A program made the translations under genes and the position numbers. A DNA stretch of 64,000 nt from Leptasterias polaris (lineage: Eukaryota; Echinodermata; Asteroidea; Forcipulatida; Asteriidae). Of this stretch, positions 24,422 through 36,987 are shown one piece after another (within the stretch, counting starts at the first letter, position 1; each line of letters starts with the position of its first letter). Location of the stretch: NCBI GenBank assembly GCA_037783415.1, contig JAZGTN010000237.1:289838-353837 (forward strand). Direction: 5' to 3'. The notes under the pieces are model-generated. The model was given only the letters and a program-made list of their open reading frames with translations. It had not been told where the DNA came from and made no database searches.

Positions 24422-24804
24422 CAGACATGCCCTTGCTGTGTAGTGAGCTTTGTAGGTGTAGACGCGCACCATATCTTTCTGCAATTTGACTCCAATAAAT
24501 CAATTCTGACAAATAAAACACATGTCAAAAATACATTCAGATTCCATTTTAAGGGAGTTAGTTTTTGAACTAAAACCAGGTGGTTTCTGAAAAATTGTGA
24601 CATGGACAATGTGAACACTGATCTATAAGATTAAAATCTGACTGAAAAGAGTCAAGATATATGTCACCTTATGTGTGAGAGCAGCATATGAAAAACGTCA
24701 AGAGTTTTTGGTTTTCATCTCAATGGTTCCATGTTTTGGTTCTGTCTTGGTCCAAAGTGTCTGTCTGTGTGGAGGTGTCTACATGTACCTGTTTAAACTG
24801 AGGA

Positions 24805-25215
24805 CTTTAACAAAAGGATTCTGGGTGTTTTGATAGAGCGAGGAAATTTTCTGTTCAATTTCATGTACAAATCCAATGGTGATGTTGCTAAAGAAAAAAA
24901 TAATTCCAAACAATGGGAGACAGAGGGTATTGTATGATTTACAGGGTCAACAAGCGTGTGTGTTCTTGTTTCTGTTTTCCTAATCTATGTGTGTGTGTGT
25001 GTGAGCGTGTCTATCCATTCAAACCGAGGACTTTAACAAAAGGGATCCGGGTGTTTGACAGAGCGAGGACGTCCTCGCTTCGTTTTCGTGTACAAACCCA
25101 ATTGGGACGTCGCAAAAAAAAACTATGTCCAAACAATGGGAGAACAAAGAGAAGACCTCGGTAAGCGGGATTCACAAACGTGTGTGTGTGGGTGTGTGTG
25201 TCCATCAGGCATCTC
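24805..25215. repeat. Diverged tandem duplication of about 200 bp
   Basis: The block starting GACTTTAACAAAAGGATTC near 24805 recurs diverged from about 25030 (GACTTTAACAAAAGGGATCC). Both contain GAGCGAGGA, a TGTACAAA..CCAAT stretch, CCAAACAATGGGAGA and a TG/GTGTGT microsatellite. The second copy ends near a donor-like CTCG|GTAAGC. An exonic origin was considered but no conserved frame is shared. Confidence 0.6.
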
Positions 25216-27689
25216 ACCACAAGCATTGACTTCTGGAAGATGCCTAGTATACAGTGATTTCCTCTTTACATTGTGTTTAACCCTTTAGCGCTCACACACA
25301 ATTAAACATGGAGTCATTTACTTCTCGACCTTTGGAGATGGACAGCTTCATTTTTTCTTATGGGGACCGTGTCCTAATTGCAGGCCTGATTGTACTGCAG
25401 AGCTTGCAATGACAACACTGTGTTAACTATTCTCACAATTGATTAGTTTGCAGATCGAAACGATAGAAGTTACACCAATGTTTCATTTTGTAGCTTGCTG
25501 TTTGCTACTTGATGTAGAAATATATCCCTCGATGTGGAAGTTATCTGTGAGTTCCTTATGGGAACCTATTGGAAACACGAAAATAATGGATGACTTTTTG
25601 ATGACTTAAAGATCAACTTAAACAAAATCACTCAAACTAATTTGACTATTTATCCTTGTTTATTTTGTATTTATTTATTATTTGGTCATAGGTTTGAAGT
25701 TTTCCTCCCTTTAATTTTGTTGAAATTTGATCGGAAAAACTAGCCCCCTTTTTTGATTTTTGGAAATCAACACTGAAGTACCAGTGGCTCAAAAAACCAG
25801 CGTAAAACCAGTCCATGTTGTGACGTATTTTACTTCACAACACGGACTGGATGAAGGTTGTTGTTTATCTTTGTTGCTATGCATTTTCCATTGTCTTGTT
25901 TGGATCGAGTCTGTAGTGTGATGTCAAAGTGCTGTTTTTATTCCTAGGCGCTGAGGGGCTTTTCGTGAAACTCAGCTTTTTTGCCCAGCATGACACTGTA
26001 CTGATCAAAATGGTTTTTAGGTGTTCGGGCAATCCGCCCGGAACACCTCTTGTTTTTGTACGTTTTAAAAAAAATACTTCTTCTGCTTATCCCCCGCGAT
26101 TGTCCGCAAAAAAACGCACACTTCCGAAGCTCACACAAACTTCAAACTTCACATATAGTTAGATCGTTACTTGTAGAAGACACCGCTGGAGTGACGTGAT
26201 GACGACGTCATCAGGTGTCGAAATACAGTAAATCAAAGTTTAATATTTCAAAAAATCATAACTCGAAAACTGCTGAATGGATTTGTACATTCTATACATC
26301 ATCGGACAGGTCTTGGAAAACCCAACAAACAATTCACAAAGAGTGACCCAATTTTATCTTGACTTCCGGTCCAAAACGGAAGTTGAAATTTCAATAATTT
26401 ATATCTAAAGAACTTCTCGTACTTGAATCGAAATGTTTACACCAGGTTGTAGGATCTTGTGCCTTCTCAAACTTTTACACAGAGATGATACTAGTTTGAC
26501 CTTACTTTCTGGTCGAAATCGGGTGTTAAAGGCAACGTAGGCCTATATATTGACCCGCATTAAAAGCACGTGAAAAGATCTTCTACTGAGACACGTAAAA
26601 CCGTATCTAACCCAGTGGCATGGTAGCCGTCTGTTGCGTTCCAGTACACCACGCGGCTGGCTGCTCCACTTCCGGCCTGTTCATAAGGTCCTGTACAGGG
26701 TCATGCATGTAACCTGTGTATACACGATACACTAGCACACACATTCCGCGCCACGAAGACAGTGTATACATCTACATAACGTGAAACGGATTGTTGATGT
26801 GTGGCGCTATACCGTGTTAATGGTCGTTTGTTAACGTACTGCGCTTTTTATAATGCAACAGACTCAGAAATGCACGTCGTTCGACGGTAGTCCAGTGAAT
26901 AGCTCAGTGCATATATCCTTCGTGTTAGCCTTTTGTTGGCTTGGTGGTAAATATCAACTAAAACGAGTGTATTTTGCTGAACTCTTTTGGTGATTTTAAT
27001 AAATTTTGAGAACTGAGAAAATGTGATCGGAAAAAGATCAACATAAATTTGACTCTAATCAACACCGGTTTTTACAAGATTTTACTTTTAAATCCTGTTA
27101 AATACTTCAAAGAAATACAATGTGAACAGCAAAACAAATTCAACATAAATTGCACATCGTGTAAACTGTAGGTTCTTATGCCCTTATCATAATCATGACA
27201 AATGATGTTGCTTCAGTTATCGGCACCACAAAAAGGTAGCAAGCAGGCGTAGTTTGATAAAATTTATTTTTGAATTGTTAGTGATAGTCTTTTAAACTAT
27301 CAGTTCAGTTAGTGACTATTTAAAAAAAAAAATGTATACATGTGTATCTACATGTAGTACACATTCTGGAGTTTCAATGCATATCCATCGAAAAATAAAT
27401 AAACTTCATTGAATGGAAAACATAATACTTAATAGTTGTACTTGTGAGTCATTCAAAGGCTCGTTTCAAGATCTGTAGTCAAGATGAAGGGGAAGTGGGG
27501 AGAATGTTTCTTCTGGATGACTATAGTGAGAGATTTAAAATTTCAATCATAAACCGGATTTAAGAAAAAATAAATCTAAAAGATTTAATTTTAGTCTGAA
27601 ACGATTGAAAAAAGCAATAATTATCCGCAGACTGTAAAAAGTGTTTTAATCCTCCGAATGATTTAAAAAGGACGCCAACTTTATCGGCA
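25216..27689. other. CTCF intron 3, unannotated part
   Basis: No convincing gene. Features seen are a short inverted repeat around 25805-25850 (CCAGTCCATGTTGTGA with its near complement), a palindrome GATGACGACGTCATC at 26199, and a stretch near 26220-26520 (ATAACTCGAAAACTGCTGAA) that looks repeat-like but has no second copy in this window. Confidence 0.5.
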
Positions 27690-27908
27690 ATGGACCAATC
27701 AGGATGATGGGACTACATCACGTGATGAGCTCACACAGCTAACTCAACTTTGTTGGCGGCCATAGATAGACCGACTAGCTGTACCGAGTGCTCGTTAAAA
27801 ACGTGAACGTTAAACGTAAAATCCGAACGAATTATCAATCATAATCACACAAGTTTTTAATCGGGACACTCGGCGGAAACCTGGAGATCATTTTTCAGAT
27901 TTTCAAAG
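27690..27908 (+). promoter_or_regulatory. Candidate promoter and first exon of a nested transcription unit
   Basis: Within about 60 bp lie a CCAAT box (ACCAATCAGG), an E-box (ATCACGTGAT) and a YY1-like GGCGGCCAT. They are followed by about 150 bp without an ATG, ending in a very good splice donor CAAAG|GTAAGTG (27909). This looks like a start site with a 5' UTR exon, on the same strand as CTCF and inside its third intron. It might also serve as an alternative CTCF promoter. Motif evidence only. Confidence 0.4.
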
Positions 27909-30565
27909 GTAAGTGAATCCAATCTTATGTAGTAAAATTTTGGATAGGCTTGCAATTTTTTACACGACGATGTCGTCGTGTGAAACGTTGGGCTTCATTT
28001 TGTTAACGATGTTCACCGCTTTTTACACACAACGTCCTCACTTTATTCATTTTACGTTCTCATACAAAGGCTACTAGATAGAGAACAAACATAACATAAT
28101 TTCATCAAGATATAAAATAGCAAGAGACAACGTGATTGTTCGTCTCTGATGAAGACCAATTTCGAGTTCATGTATGTTTCTGTTGGTCGATAGAACCATG
28201 GAGGTAGGAAGAAAACTATGATTTGGGCTCTCTGTGCTCAAAATAATTAATATTAAACGATAGCAATTAGTTTTACTTCTTATCATGGAGGTAGGACCAT
28301 GTTCTTATCTGCTGAACCATAGTGGCACTTTTATGTTTTGCAGAATGACCACCAAAGATTGAAGCGAAATACAATCTAGAAAATATTGGTCAAATTCCTT
28401 TTTAAAATTCAATTGTGTGCTGGTCGACAGAAACCAAAAACACAAACAATTATAGTTAATATTTCAGTGACGTTTACTTAGTTAATGCTTTGTACTTCCA
28501 TGGTACTGATGTCAAGGTTTTCTTAACAATTGTCTGAATGTTTTCCATGTTTCAGGTGATCTTTGTTCCTTACTGGTTGCTGTTTACAGTTTTCTTGGTC
28601 CATCCAATGGCAAAGTCAAAGGGTTTCAATTGTAGCTGATCCATGCAGTTTCCTACATTATTCAGATCAGCGGGTAAGTATTTCTTGTTTCCCCTGATGT
28701 GTATGGATTCCCATCCTACACAACTAAAAGTTAGTAATTTGCAATCGTTGTCATGGTTGCTAGGGAAAGTAATACTTTTTACATGATAGTGTGTACTGTG
28801 CAGAACAGTGCATGCAGTCTAGTGTAGTGTATTACAATCTGGTATGCTTTACAACACTGAAATGTTCACTCTATCACTGTGTTTTAAATAAGTATGTTCT
28901 TGTTTTGTAGAATGACCACCTGAGACCTAATGCAAGCATCAATAACAATCTAGGAAAAAAAGACCTAAATCCTTTCAAACTTCAATAATTGTGTCATTGT
29001 GTGCTGGTTGACAGAAAATTATAGTAAATAACTAGTGATATAATGTTTAGTTAATGCTTTGTACTTCCATGGTACTGGTGTGAAGGTTTTATTAACAATC
29101 GTCTGGATGTTTTCCATGTTTCAGGTGATCTTTGTTCCTTACTGGTTGCTGTTTACAGTTTTCTTCGTCCAGTGGCAAAGTCAAAGGATTTCAATTGTAG
29201 CAGATGCAGTTCCCTACATTATTCAGATCGAGCTGGTAAGTATTTCTTTGGTTTGTTTTCCCTTGATGGAGGTTGTCAAATATTGTATGTTTCTTTCACT
29301 GAAGCGTAATACTAATTTCACTGTGCATCATCTCGTACAGTTAAAATGAATCTTATCAGGAAAAACTCACATGGGTTTAATGAGCTCTGGACTTTTAAAC
29401 TAATTTAGAACTTCAATTCAGTGCTTCAATTGCTTTTGCTTTCATAACAGAAAGTGAGTTTATAATACACATCAGGTTAGAAAAACAAACAAGTATCCAT
29501 GTTTAAGAGCCTCCTATAGCTGGGTAATATTAGTTTGAATCTGGGAAACCTTGTACACCTTACATGTAGATCCACCTAAGTATCAAGGTCACATACAGGT
29601 CATGGGTCACTTGTTTTCATTATACATGTAAATGTTTTTGATCCAGGGGCAAAATTCTTAAAAACATTTCCTCGGGACCAAAACATCCCCCCCCCCCCTC
29701 CCCCCAATTTAATAACAATAATTTTCAAACTGGTAGTAAATCTCCGCATTTTAAATGAGATGATTTGATTAGTAACTAGAATAATGTGCCTTTTTTCAAA
29801 TACAGGAGGGGAGTAGGACCCACATCGACGAAGCCATTGCAATCATCTAAAGGGATTAGGCAACCTGAACAGTTTCCCAGAGAGAAAACCGAAGCAGTTT
29901 GTCTTGTGTCTGGACTGCATTCCAGTCAGTGGGGGATCTTCAGTAGTTGAAGCTTTTGATAAGTTGTTTAAATCTTTCTTTGTGTTTGGGTCAGACTATC
30001 CTATAGCGTTAAACAACTTTATTGAGTTCTTTATAGCATTGAAACCAGGTTAATTGACTTACTGATATCCAAGATAACCCTAAGTCCCTACAAACCTAAT
30101 TTGATGTGCCCTTCAATTCCTTCGGATACAATGTTGTTTAATTAAGAGAAAGATGGTGCATCCTATTTGTTGTAATAAAGTCCATTTTCTATCTCATTCA
30201 GGTAAATCACACACAATTTTTTTAAATTGTGTGTGGCAATGTTTTTGTAAAGCACTGCAGGTGTAAATACCGTACTCTTTAAAGCAAGTACCTAAAATCA
30301 AGCTAGCATTGTAAAAATAGACTCCAATTTCTCCCTATCTAAGAAACAGACATAAAAACCTTTATTTTGTTTTCATGTGCCATAAAGGATGTATACATTA
30401 ACAGTCACCCACATCCTGAGAATATTATTATGATGAAATTGCAGTTTTAATCCTTGTGTAATAAACATGGAGACTCAATAGAACTTTTTATGTTCATGGA
30501 CTACAAAGGTAAACTCCATGTTAAGGTCTATCTAAGAAACTAATAAAGTTTGTAAGAAAATGGTT
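27760..30565 (+). other. Candidate nested transcription unit in CTCF intron 3
   Basis: Downstream of the candidate first exon are exon-like blocks with good splice sites: 28556-28673 and its duplicate 29125-29235 (acceptor CATGTTTCAG, donor GTAAGT), and 29806 onward (acceptor CAAATACAG). AATAAA signals at about 30459 and 30541 could end the transcript. Joining 29125-29235 to 29806 gives two short overlapping frames, one ending IDEAIAII and one starting MQFPTLFRSS; neither is recognised, and the ATG context of the second is weak. It may be a lncRNA, a small-protein gene or a decayed gene. Confidence 0.3.
28332..29250. repeat. Tandem duplication of about 350 bp, including an exon-like block
   Basis: The segment 28332-28690 recurs as 28903-29250. 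Both contain AGAATGACCACC, TGTGTGCTGGT, TTTGTACTTCCATGGTACTG, CATGTTTCAGGTGATCTTTG and a final GTAAGTATTTCTT. The splice-like boundaries are kept in both copies. The internal exon-like part differs in length (118 against 111 bp), and the first copy has lost the long frame present in the second. Confidence 0.85.
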
Positions 30566-31868
30566 TTGACATTTTTGCTGTTCCTGTGTTTACTTTCCTG
30601 CTGGTCCAGAAATGGTGTGTTTTATATTTTAACCCCAATGATGATTTAGAAATAAATCAAATGAGATTGCGATCATGTAGGTTTAAATCATTCAACGGGT
30701 TGAGGTTAAATCTGTAAAGATTTGAAATATAAATCCACTGGATTGATTTTATTAATCCTTTACAGATTAATTTTTTTAAATCTTTTGAAAGATTCATTTT
30801 AAATCCACGCTGTTTGGTCCCTAATCACACTCCTTGAAAGATTAAAAATTCAATCCTGACAATGGACCCTTGGCCCTTTCAAATAATCTAAATAATGTAC
30901 TCATTTGCTAAATTATTTTTGTAAGTTCACCTTTGTTTTTCACTTGGCACATATTTAAATACCTATGTCTCGATAAATAAATTCTAACTTCATAATGATG
31001 CCATCGGTTTTCAATTCTGGCTAAACAAAAGTTTATTATTTAGAAAATGTTATATTCCGAGTAGCCTTTATTTCCTGTGTATAAACTAATGTTTAAACGT
31101 AGAAGATTTACACATTACTTTCTTTGAAATTTCAAAAGCTATCAACATTGTTTTCAGCGATTCAAATAACTAACGCTAACGCTAACGCATCATACATGTA
31201 CCATGCCGCATAGGAGATGGCGATCAACATGGGATAGCGGTTTGGATAGAAAGGGAAAGACAATACTACCAATATCCCGTCATTTGTCTGTCAATTGGTA
31301 GATTAACCAAGTTATAAAAACTAATTAATTATGCAAACAAATATGATTAATTTACTCAGGCAATAGATAACACACTTAGATAAAGAAAACGTTGAAAAAA
31401 TGCAAAATAGACCATTTTAACCAACTGAAGGTGCTGACAACGTACCAACTTAAGCTTGTCCAATTAAGGTGCCGTGTTCGAGGGTCAAAACAAAAAATAA
31501 TTAAACTTGCCAAACTCGCCTTCTGGTTCAATCTTCAATTTCAAGTCAAAAAACTTTTCACAAACCCTAGTTTGCAAAGTATTAGAAAGGCCAACCTTCT
31601 TCCGCCATCCTTCTCACTATCGGAATGGGATATAAAAACAAACTTTCATGGCACCATACGGTCATAAGCCTAACTTTCATTGAAAGCACTAACTTTCATT
31701 GAAAACCCGAACACCTAGTGTTTGTAATCCTACAAACACTACATTTCTAGGTTTTTTTTCATTTTGAAACAATTTTTATTGAGTTTTACTAAACCATATG
31801 TAATCATATAACGAAAGAACAATAATTTTAATTTCTTTTACGTTGATCATGAATTGTTTGTACTCCAG
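30566..31868. other. CTCF intron 3, terminal part
   Basis: AT-rich, no gene recognised. A small tandem AACGCT repeat lies near 31170. A 91-codon frame at 31392-31667 has no recognisable family and is probably chance. Confidence 0.5.
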
Positions 31869-31993
31869 GTCAGGGAGAGGAGACCCAGCAGGTTCACATG
31901 GAGGCTAATTCTGTCGAGGAGGCCACTGCAATGGACATCACTCAGACTCTTCAGCTTCTGGCCAATGCCTCGGCCAACATTGCTACACAACCG
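31869..31993 (+). CDS. ctcf: CTCF coding exon 4
   Basis: The acceptor TACTCCAG and donor CCG|GTAAGT are both good. The exon completes a split Gly codon and then reads QGEETQQVHMEANSVEEA, TAMDITQTLQLLANASANIA and TQP, ending in phase 0. It is helix-prone, rich in Q, A and N, with no known domain. It lies more than 7 kb after exon 3; that intron contains a candidate nested transcription unit. Confidence 0.8.
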
Positions 31994-32036
31994 GTAAGTG
32001 ATCCTTGAGTGGTAGGGTGACCAGCAGCATGAAGCA

Positions 32037-32175
32037 CAGGTGTCACATTGGTAATTGTCAAAGACCAGTATCCACACTTGATGTGACCCAACCTTTACAA
32101 TGAAACAACAATAAGAAACCTGTGAAAGTTTAGCTGAATCGGTCTTTGGAGTCGCAAGAAAAAAGTGGGAAAAAA
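32037..32175. mobile_element. Left-half fragment of the GGCACTG palindromic family
   Basis: CATTGGTAATTGTCAAAGACCAG, ACCTGTGAAAGTTTAGCTGAATCGG and GTCGCAAG match the left half of the element at 8687. The outer end is degraded. It lies between CTCF exons 4 and 5. Confidence 0.7.
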
Positions 32176-32489
32176 CTTAAATGTTTTCACTGTTTTAAAA
32201 CATTGAGTATTAAACTTGCAAGATCAAAATAAAAAATATTACATTTCAAGCAAAGATATTTCAAACGGACATTGACCATCTTTATACCATGTAAGTTGTG
32301 TGCAAATCTGTGAACTTTTTAATTTTTACTCTTACCAATGTTTTGAGTTTCCATAGATTGAAGTATTTTTGATACATCTTTAGGTTTTGCATGTTATCAC
32401 CAAAATCATTTCACACAGCTGATGGTGTCATGTGTACAAAGTCTTTTGCCTGGTCGTTAATTGCTTGTATTTGATTTTCCCTTGGGCAG

Positions 32490-32610
32490 ATTGTATCTCA
32501 GAGTCAGTCAGTGGTTGCAGTGTCCGACCCAGGAGCTGTCTCCGATACCATGGGGCAAGCTTTCATCCAAGGAATAGAGGGCACAGGTCATCAGAACATC
32601 ACTATACAAG
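32490..32610 (+). CDS. ctcf: CTCF coding exon 5
   Basis: It follows a pyrimidine-rich acceptor ending GGGCAG and ends at CAAG|GTGAGT. It reads IVSQSQSVVAVSDPGAVSD, TMGQAFIQGIEGTG, HQNITIQ, then the first base of a Gly codon (phase 1). It lies only 496 bp after exon 4. Disordered, Q/S/V-rich; no recognised domain. Confidence 0.8.
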
Positions 32611-34626
32611 GTGAGTTTCAGGCACTTTATCTCCACTGACTTTCAGTGTCATGCTGCATCCGAATCCAGCAACTTGGGCTATGGCTGCAGCAGCAGTGTT
32701 GAAGAATAGGCCTTTTCATTGGTCTGGCCATAGCCACTGCAAACCCCTCAATTCAAACATGGCCTCACATTCCTAAAAGACTCTGCTCTGTCAGCAAACA
32801 CTCAGAACTTTCAGTAGCAGAAAAATTCATGCTTCACAGGTAAGCAAGGAAATTTTTCTACTTTCCGTAGTTGTTGTACAGGAATGAGAATCTTCCAGAT
32901 TTTTCCGGATTTCCAGATTTTTCACTTTGAAATATGTGGTCTCCGAGTTCAGTGTGAATTTGATATAAAATTTGGGGGGAGGGTGTGGGTGTATACAAGT
33001 AAATTTTGCTAATCTCTCTTTTTGGATCAGAAATTATAAGTTAACCCATTTACCTTTACACCGTTAGTAAATAAATTGCCGCCCGGCGGCTCGCCCAATA
33101 TGCGGTGATTTGTTGTTTCCATGTGCATCCCGTATGCAGCTACATGTAGATCAACTGATATGTGTAGACTTCTCTCATTCCCCGCTTCATTCACAGTGCG
33201 CTTTGACCGTAATACATGTTTGTTTACTGCTGCAGCAAAGGAACATGTGTGGGAGACATTGAAAAGTCTATCGACAACAACGCACAGTGTTTTGTATGAA
33301 TGCGCGCGAATCGTTAGACTTTTTTTACCAGTTGTCACTATGCACCTTCATAGGCAAAAGCGCCGTTTCTTCGATACTTTTAATGTGTTTTACGGCTGGA
33401 GATATATTTACACATTGAACTATGACCTGGAGAAACTTTGAGACAATGCAATGAGAGTATGTGGCACATGTGTTAACTATGGTCTGTAAACTGTCAGGAT
33501 AATCTTGGAGATACTAAGAGGTGTTTGAAGAACAAGTTTCAATGGCCAAAGGGGGGCAACACTTAACACAATGATTCACTATCACAGGTAAAGACCCCAA
33601 AAAACAAAATTTCTAACAAAAACATGACTGCTCTGTTCATATTTTCATGGATTAGTTCGGAAGATCATTTTATTTTGAGCTTTTTAAGACAATAGTTGTC
33701 TAGCACTGGATGATTTCAACTTTTTGAAGAGTATTTTCCTCCTTGAACTCCTCCCGGTCCCACCCATAGTCCCAATAATGCCAAAGGGGTTCACTGAGTG
33801 CGGCGCTGATGACTGGGTCAACTTGCCCAAATTCCGGACATTGCCCAAAATCCGGACATGCATTTTTATCGTTAAATTTTTCCAGATTTTTTATCGTCGC
33901 CTATTCCTTTGGGTACACAGCTAGTGCAGAAATTTGGTACTACCAATGTCAAGCTGAGTCTAGTGATCCTAAGCGCAGAATTTCGCAGTAAGCAGAGTCA
34001 TGAAATTGGGTTCAGTACCTATACTTCCCCAACTACAGTCCCTGTCTTTGTCTGTTATCACCACGTTATGTTCTCCATCTCTGTCCCCCGATATCAAAAC
34101 AGTGCAACTTGCTAAGAAGAATTAGCAGGAAACCATTCACAATACTATAAAATCAATTACAATTTAAGCGGGAACTTTATGCTACATTTTCAAATTTTTT
34201 TTTTTTTTTGAGTCATCAGGTGTAAAAAACTTTGAGGCGTCTTACAGTGTTCTTAAAGGAAGTGGTAAAAGAAAAGGCGGAGAAGGGACGGTGTTTGAGT
34301 AGGGGTGTACCGTGTGACCTGTGACATCACATGTTTACATAAGAGCCACAGAGCCTGGACTTCCTGCAGGCACATTTTGTACGAAGCTCAATGAAAGAAA
34401 ACAATAAAACTACAATTACACATTGACTATAACCCTTATTGTTGTCTTAGGGAATAAAAGAGAACAAACCTTCTTATACAGATGGTTGGCAAATGATGGA
34501 ACTGATCTCATTGTCAGTGCTTTGTAGTCTCCATAAAAGGCACTAAAGAAAAACAAGATATTATTCTTATTGCTGCCAAAATGTAGTAACAAGAAAATTT
34601 AAAAGAGCTTCTGTCTCTGTTTCCAG
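32611..34626. other. CTCF intron 5
   Basis: No gene recognised. A 106-codon frame at 33121-33441, with an overlapping frame on the other strand, has no known motif. A segment near 34350-34400 (GACTTCCTGCAG, then TTTGTAC and AGCTC) resembles 54308-54342 in the central part of the large foldback element and is probably a dispersed repeat. Confidence 0.5.
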
Positions 34627-34718
34627 GACTTGAAGGTCTTCAGAACATGGAGGGAGAGCAAGTCGTCATGGTGCAGCATGTAGATCAACACGGCAACATG
34701 GTGCAGCAACAACAGCAG
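34627..34718 (+). CDS. ctcf: CTCF coding exon 6
   Basis: The acceptor CTGTTTCCAG is excellent; the donor is CAG|GTAGGA. It completes the Gly codon and encodes LEGLQNMEGEQVVMVQHVDQ, then HGNMVQQQQQ. The VMVQ/VMV-type hydrophobic-Q pattern recurs in exon 7 (VLMVAMQ) and the C-terminal tail (VIMVAQ), a feature of this protein's linker regions. Phase 1 in, phase 0 out. Confidence 0.8.
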
Positions 34719-35320
34719 GTAGGACCATCTATACACCAGGAGTTTCCCTTCACTTTTTTTTTTCACTCGTTCACTGAATCAGACTTTATGAGTAGTCTGC
34801 AAGATTTTTTGTTAGTCCGCGATTATAAAACCACATGGTCAAACCATGCCATGGACAACAACAAATATCAGTGCAAAGGTCCCATGTGTTTGTAAACTTA
34901 TTAATAATTTTCTATGTTTCTAAATCGTTGTGTCAGTGCAAAAAAATTGTATCTCCTAAAATAGCATTGACTTTATACAATACTACTGTCTGGTCACATC
35001 TCCTTGCAGTCTCGTTCTTGGTCCTTGACCCTTGAGATCTTGAAAAAAATTAATAGAAACTTAAACCCTTTTTGTGTGTGTGCTGATGTTTACCGATAGC
35101 ACTGCATTCTTTCATATTCTTTGTATCAAACTTTCAAGTCTTCATCACGACACTGGTGCACACTACTTATGCCACATCCAAATCAAGAAACTTCTGATTG
35201 CTAGAGCAGTGACAACATTAAAGAACTGGACACTTCAACCATCTCGCCATAGCCACTGCGGAAGCCGTCCATTCGGGCACAGCCTAGCACAAAAATGACA
35301 AATTCATATTTATTTATATT

Positions 35321-35646
35321 GATTGGTTTTACCCATACAATGATATGTGTAAAGCACTGTTTTCTCAGTCCTGTGAAAAAAATCCTCAGGATTATTCAAA
35401 CCCATGACCTTTGTCATTCTAGAGCAGATGTCTTACCACTGACCTCTGAGATTGCCAAGTAGCTAGAGGCAGTTTGAATCCTTTATTTTAGCAGCGAGGT
35501 ACTGCAACAACTTAACAGTGGTAAGACATCTGCCCTAGAATAACAAGGGTTGTGGGTTCAAATTCCATCCGAGTAATATGACTCGGGGGGGAAATGACTG
35601 AGTATAGAGTGCTTTACACACATCAGTGTGTAGGTAAAACCAAATC
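35321..35646. mobile_element. Inverted dimer of a tRNA-derived SINE
   Basis: Two tRNA-like modules face opposite ways. On the + strand, 35513-35570 has CAGTGGTAAGACATCTGCCC and the B-box-like GGTTCAAATTCC. On the minus strand, 35388-35458 has CAGTGGTAAGACATCTGCTC and GGGTTTGAATAATCC. The outer sequences are also inverted (GGTTTTACCCATACA..GTGTAAAGCACT on the left, AGTGCTTTACACAC..GTAGGTAAAACC on the right). The whole is a palindromic SINE pair in CTCF intron 6. No functional tRNA is claimed. Confidence 0.65.
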
Positions 35647-35714
35647 ATATTCTTTAATCCTGATGCAAATTTAACATCTGTTACATAATAGTTGATATGA
35701 TCAATTTCCTGTAG

Positions 35715-35855
35715 GTGCTTATGGTGGCCATGCAGAATGATTCCAATACTGGTGCACCAGTCAGCATGGTGGGCAACAGCATCGTGTATGAGAATAGTCA
35801 AGGCCAACAGTTCATTCCTGTCTCCCAAGATGGCTCCCAGATAGCCTTTACTCAG
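35715..35855 (+). CDS. ctcf: CTCF coding exon 7
   Basis: Acceptor TTCCTGTAG, donor CAG|GTAAGA, symmetrical phase 0. It encodes 47 residues, VLMVAMQNDSNTGAPVSMVG, NSIVYENSQGQQFIPVSQD, GSQIAFTQ. It could be skipped without breaking the frame, so alternative splicing is possible. The next intron (35856-38156) holds a tRNA-SINE and a LINE-derived foldback. Confidence 0.8.
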
Positions 35856-36813
35856 GTAAGATGCCTTCCCAAGGGCCTTCACAATCCATCTCCTCCAAAA
35901 TTCCCAGATGGAGGATGGTAATGTACCTCCAAACAGCCCACCGACCTCTCGTTATCAGTAAGCTTGGTGGTTTAGTGGTTGAGACATCTGTACAGAAATT
36001 GTGAAGCACACATTATAACACAATAGAAAGCTCTTGTTCAAAGGCCAGTTTTACAAACTCTGTAATCACCTTGAAGATATTATTTTATAGCAAAATAAGT
36101 AATAGAAATTTTCGTGCTTGTTGAATTTTCTTTCATATAATAAAAAAAATCATGGAGATCAGCCAATAAATGTCCAAGTTCTTGGTCTTTGTTTCCTTTG
36201 TAAACTCAAACACATTTTTGTACACAACCATATGGCGCTCCATTATTGTTTGGTTCATTCGGATCTTTCCACTCCAATTTGAAGGGATTGGAGAATAGCA
36301 ACCTTATCTTCGATCTTTTTCCGTTCAACAATTGTAAACTTGGATATGGAGGGTGAACAGCTTTATAACAAATGGCCTTTGTGCTCAGGATTGAGTGCTT
36401 TTTGTGGGTAGGCTTGAGCGACAAAAGTCGCCAATGGTACAGAAGAGGGGTATGAGTGCAGTGGACAAAAGTCGCATATGGTAAGGATTAAGGAAAGGGT
36501 TAGGCGAGATACAATGTTGTGATAGTGTTGTGTAATGTTAACACTATGTTGGGAGATACATCGTTGTTGCACTGATAAGCTGATTAGCTGTATCTTTATA
36601 TATAAATATAATGGTGCCCTGATAGGGAATTATCAAACACTGTACAACATTCTGTGTGCTGGTTGAGTCCCTCTGAAAAGTAACTTCTGGAGTCGGGCAT
36701 TATTAGTATGAGTGAAAAGACAAATACAGAATGCTATTTTTCAAAAAAATAAATTTTTCTTGTTAAAAAAATTCGAACAAATTTTAACCAACTCTTCAAA
36801 GAAGTATCATAAG

Positions 36814-36987
36814 TATCAACTAATAAGCCACAAGGGAAACTGACTTGGTAAACTTTTAAACATAATTAGGGGTTGAACAAAGAAAAATTTACTAGAGCTG
36901 GACTTTCGGATTAACATGCCGGCGCTCTACCAACTGAGCTACCTAGCCCTATGTTGGCGATCTTCCTATTTTGTCAATATCTTTGTT
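36814..36987 (-). mobile_element. tRNA-derived SINE, second copy
   Basis: Same organisation and strand as 8902-9090: the body AAGGGAAACTGACTTGGTAAA, then GGTTGAACAAAGAAAAATT, and on the minus strand TAGCTCAGTTGGTAGAGCGC. The B-box region is damaged (the GGTTCAAATCC segment is partly deleted). It lies in CTCF intron 7. Confidence 0.75.

Noticed and set aside
24805..25215. Duplicated coding exon ending at CTCG|GTAAGC
   Set aside because: The two copies do not share an open frame, and microsatellite sequence lies within; more likely an intronic duplication.
33121..33441. 106-codon frame in CTCF intron 5
   Set aside because: No recognisable motif, overlaps an equally long antisense frame, and has no splice or promoter context.
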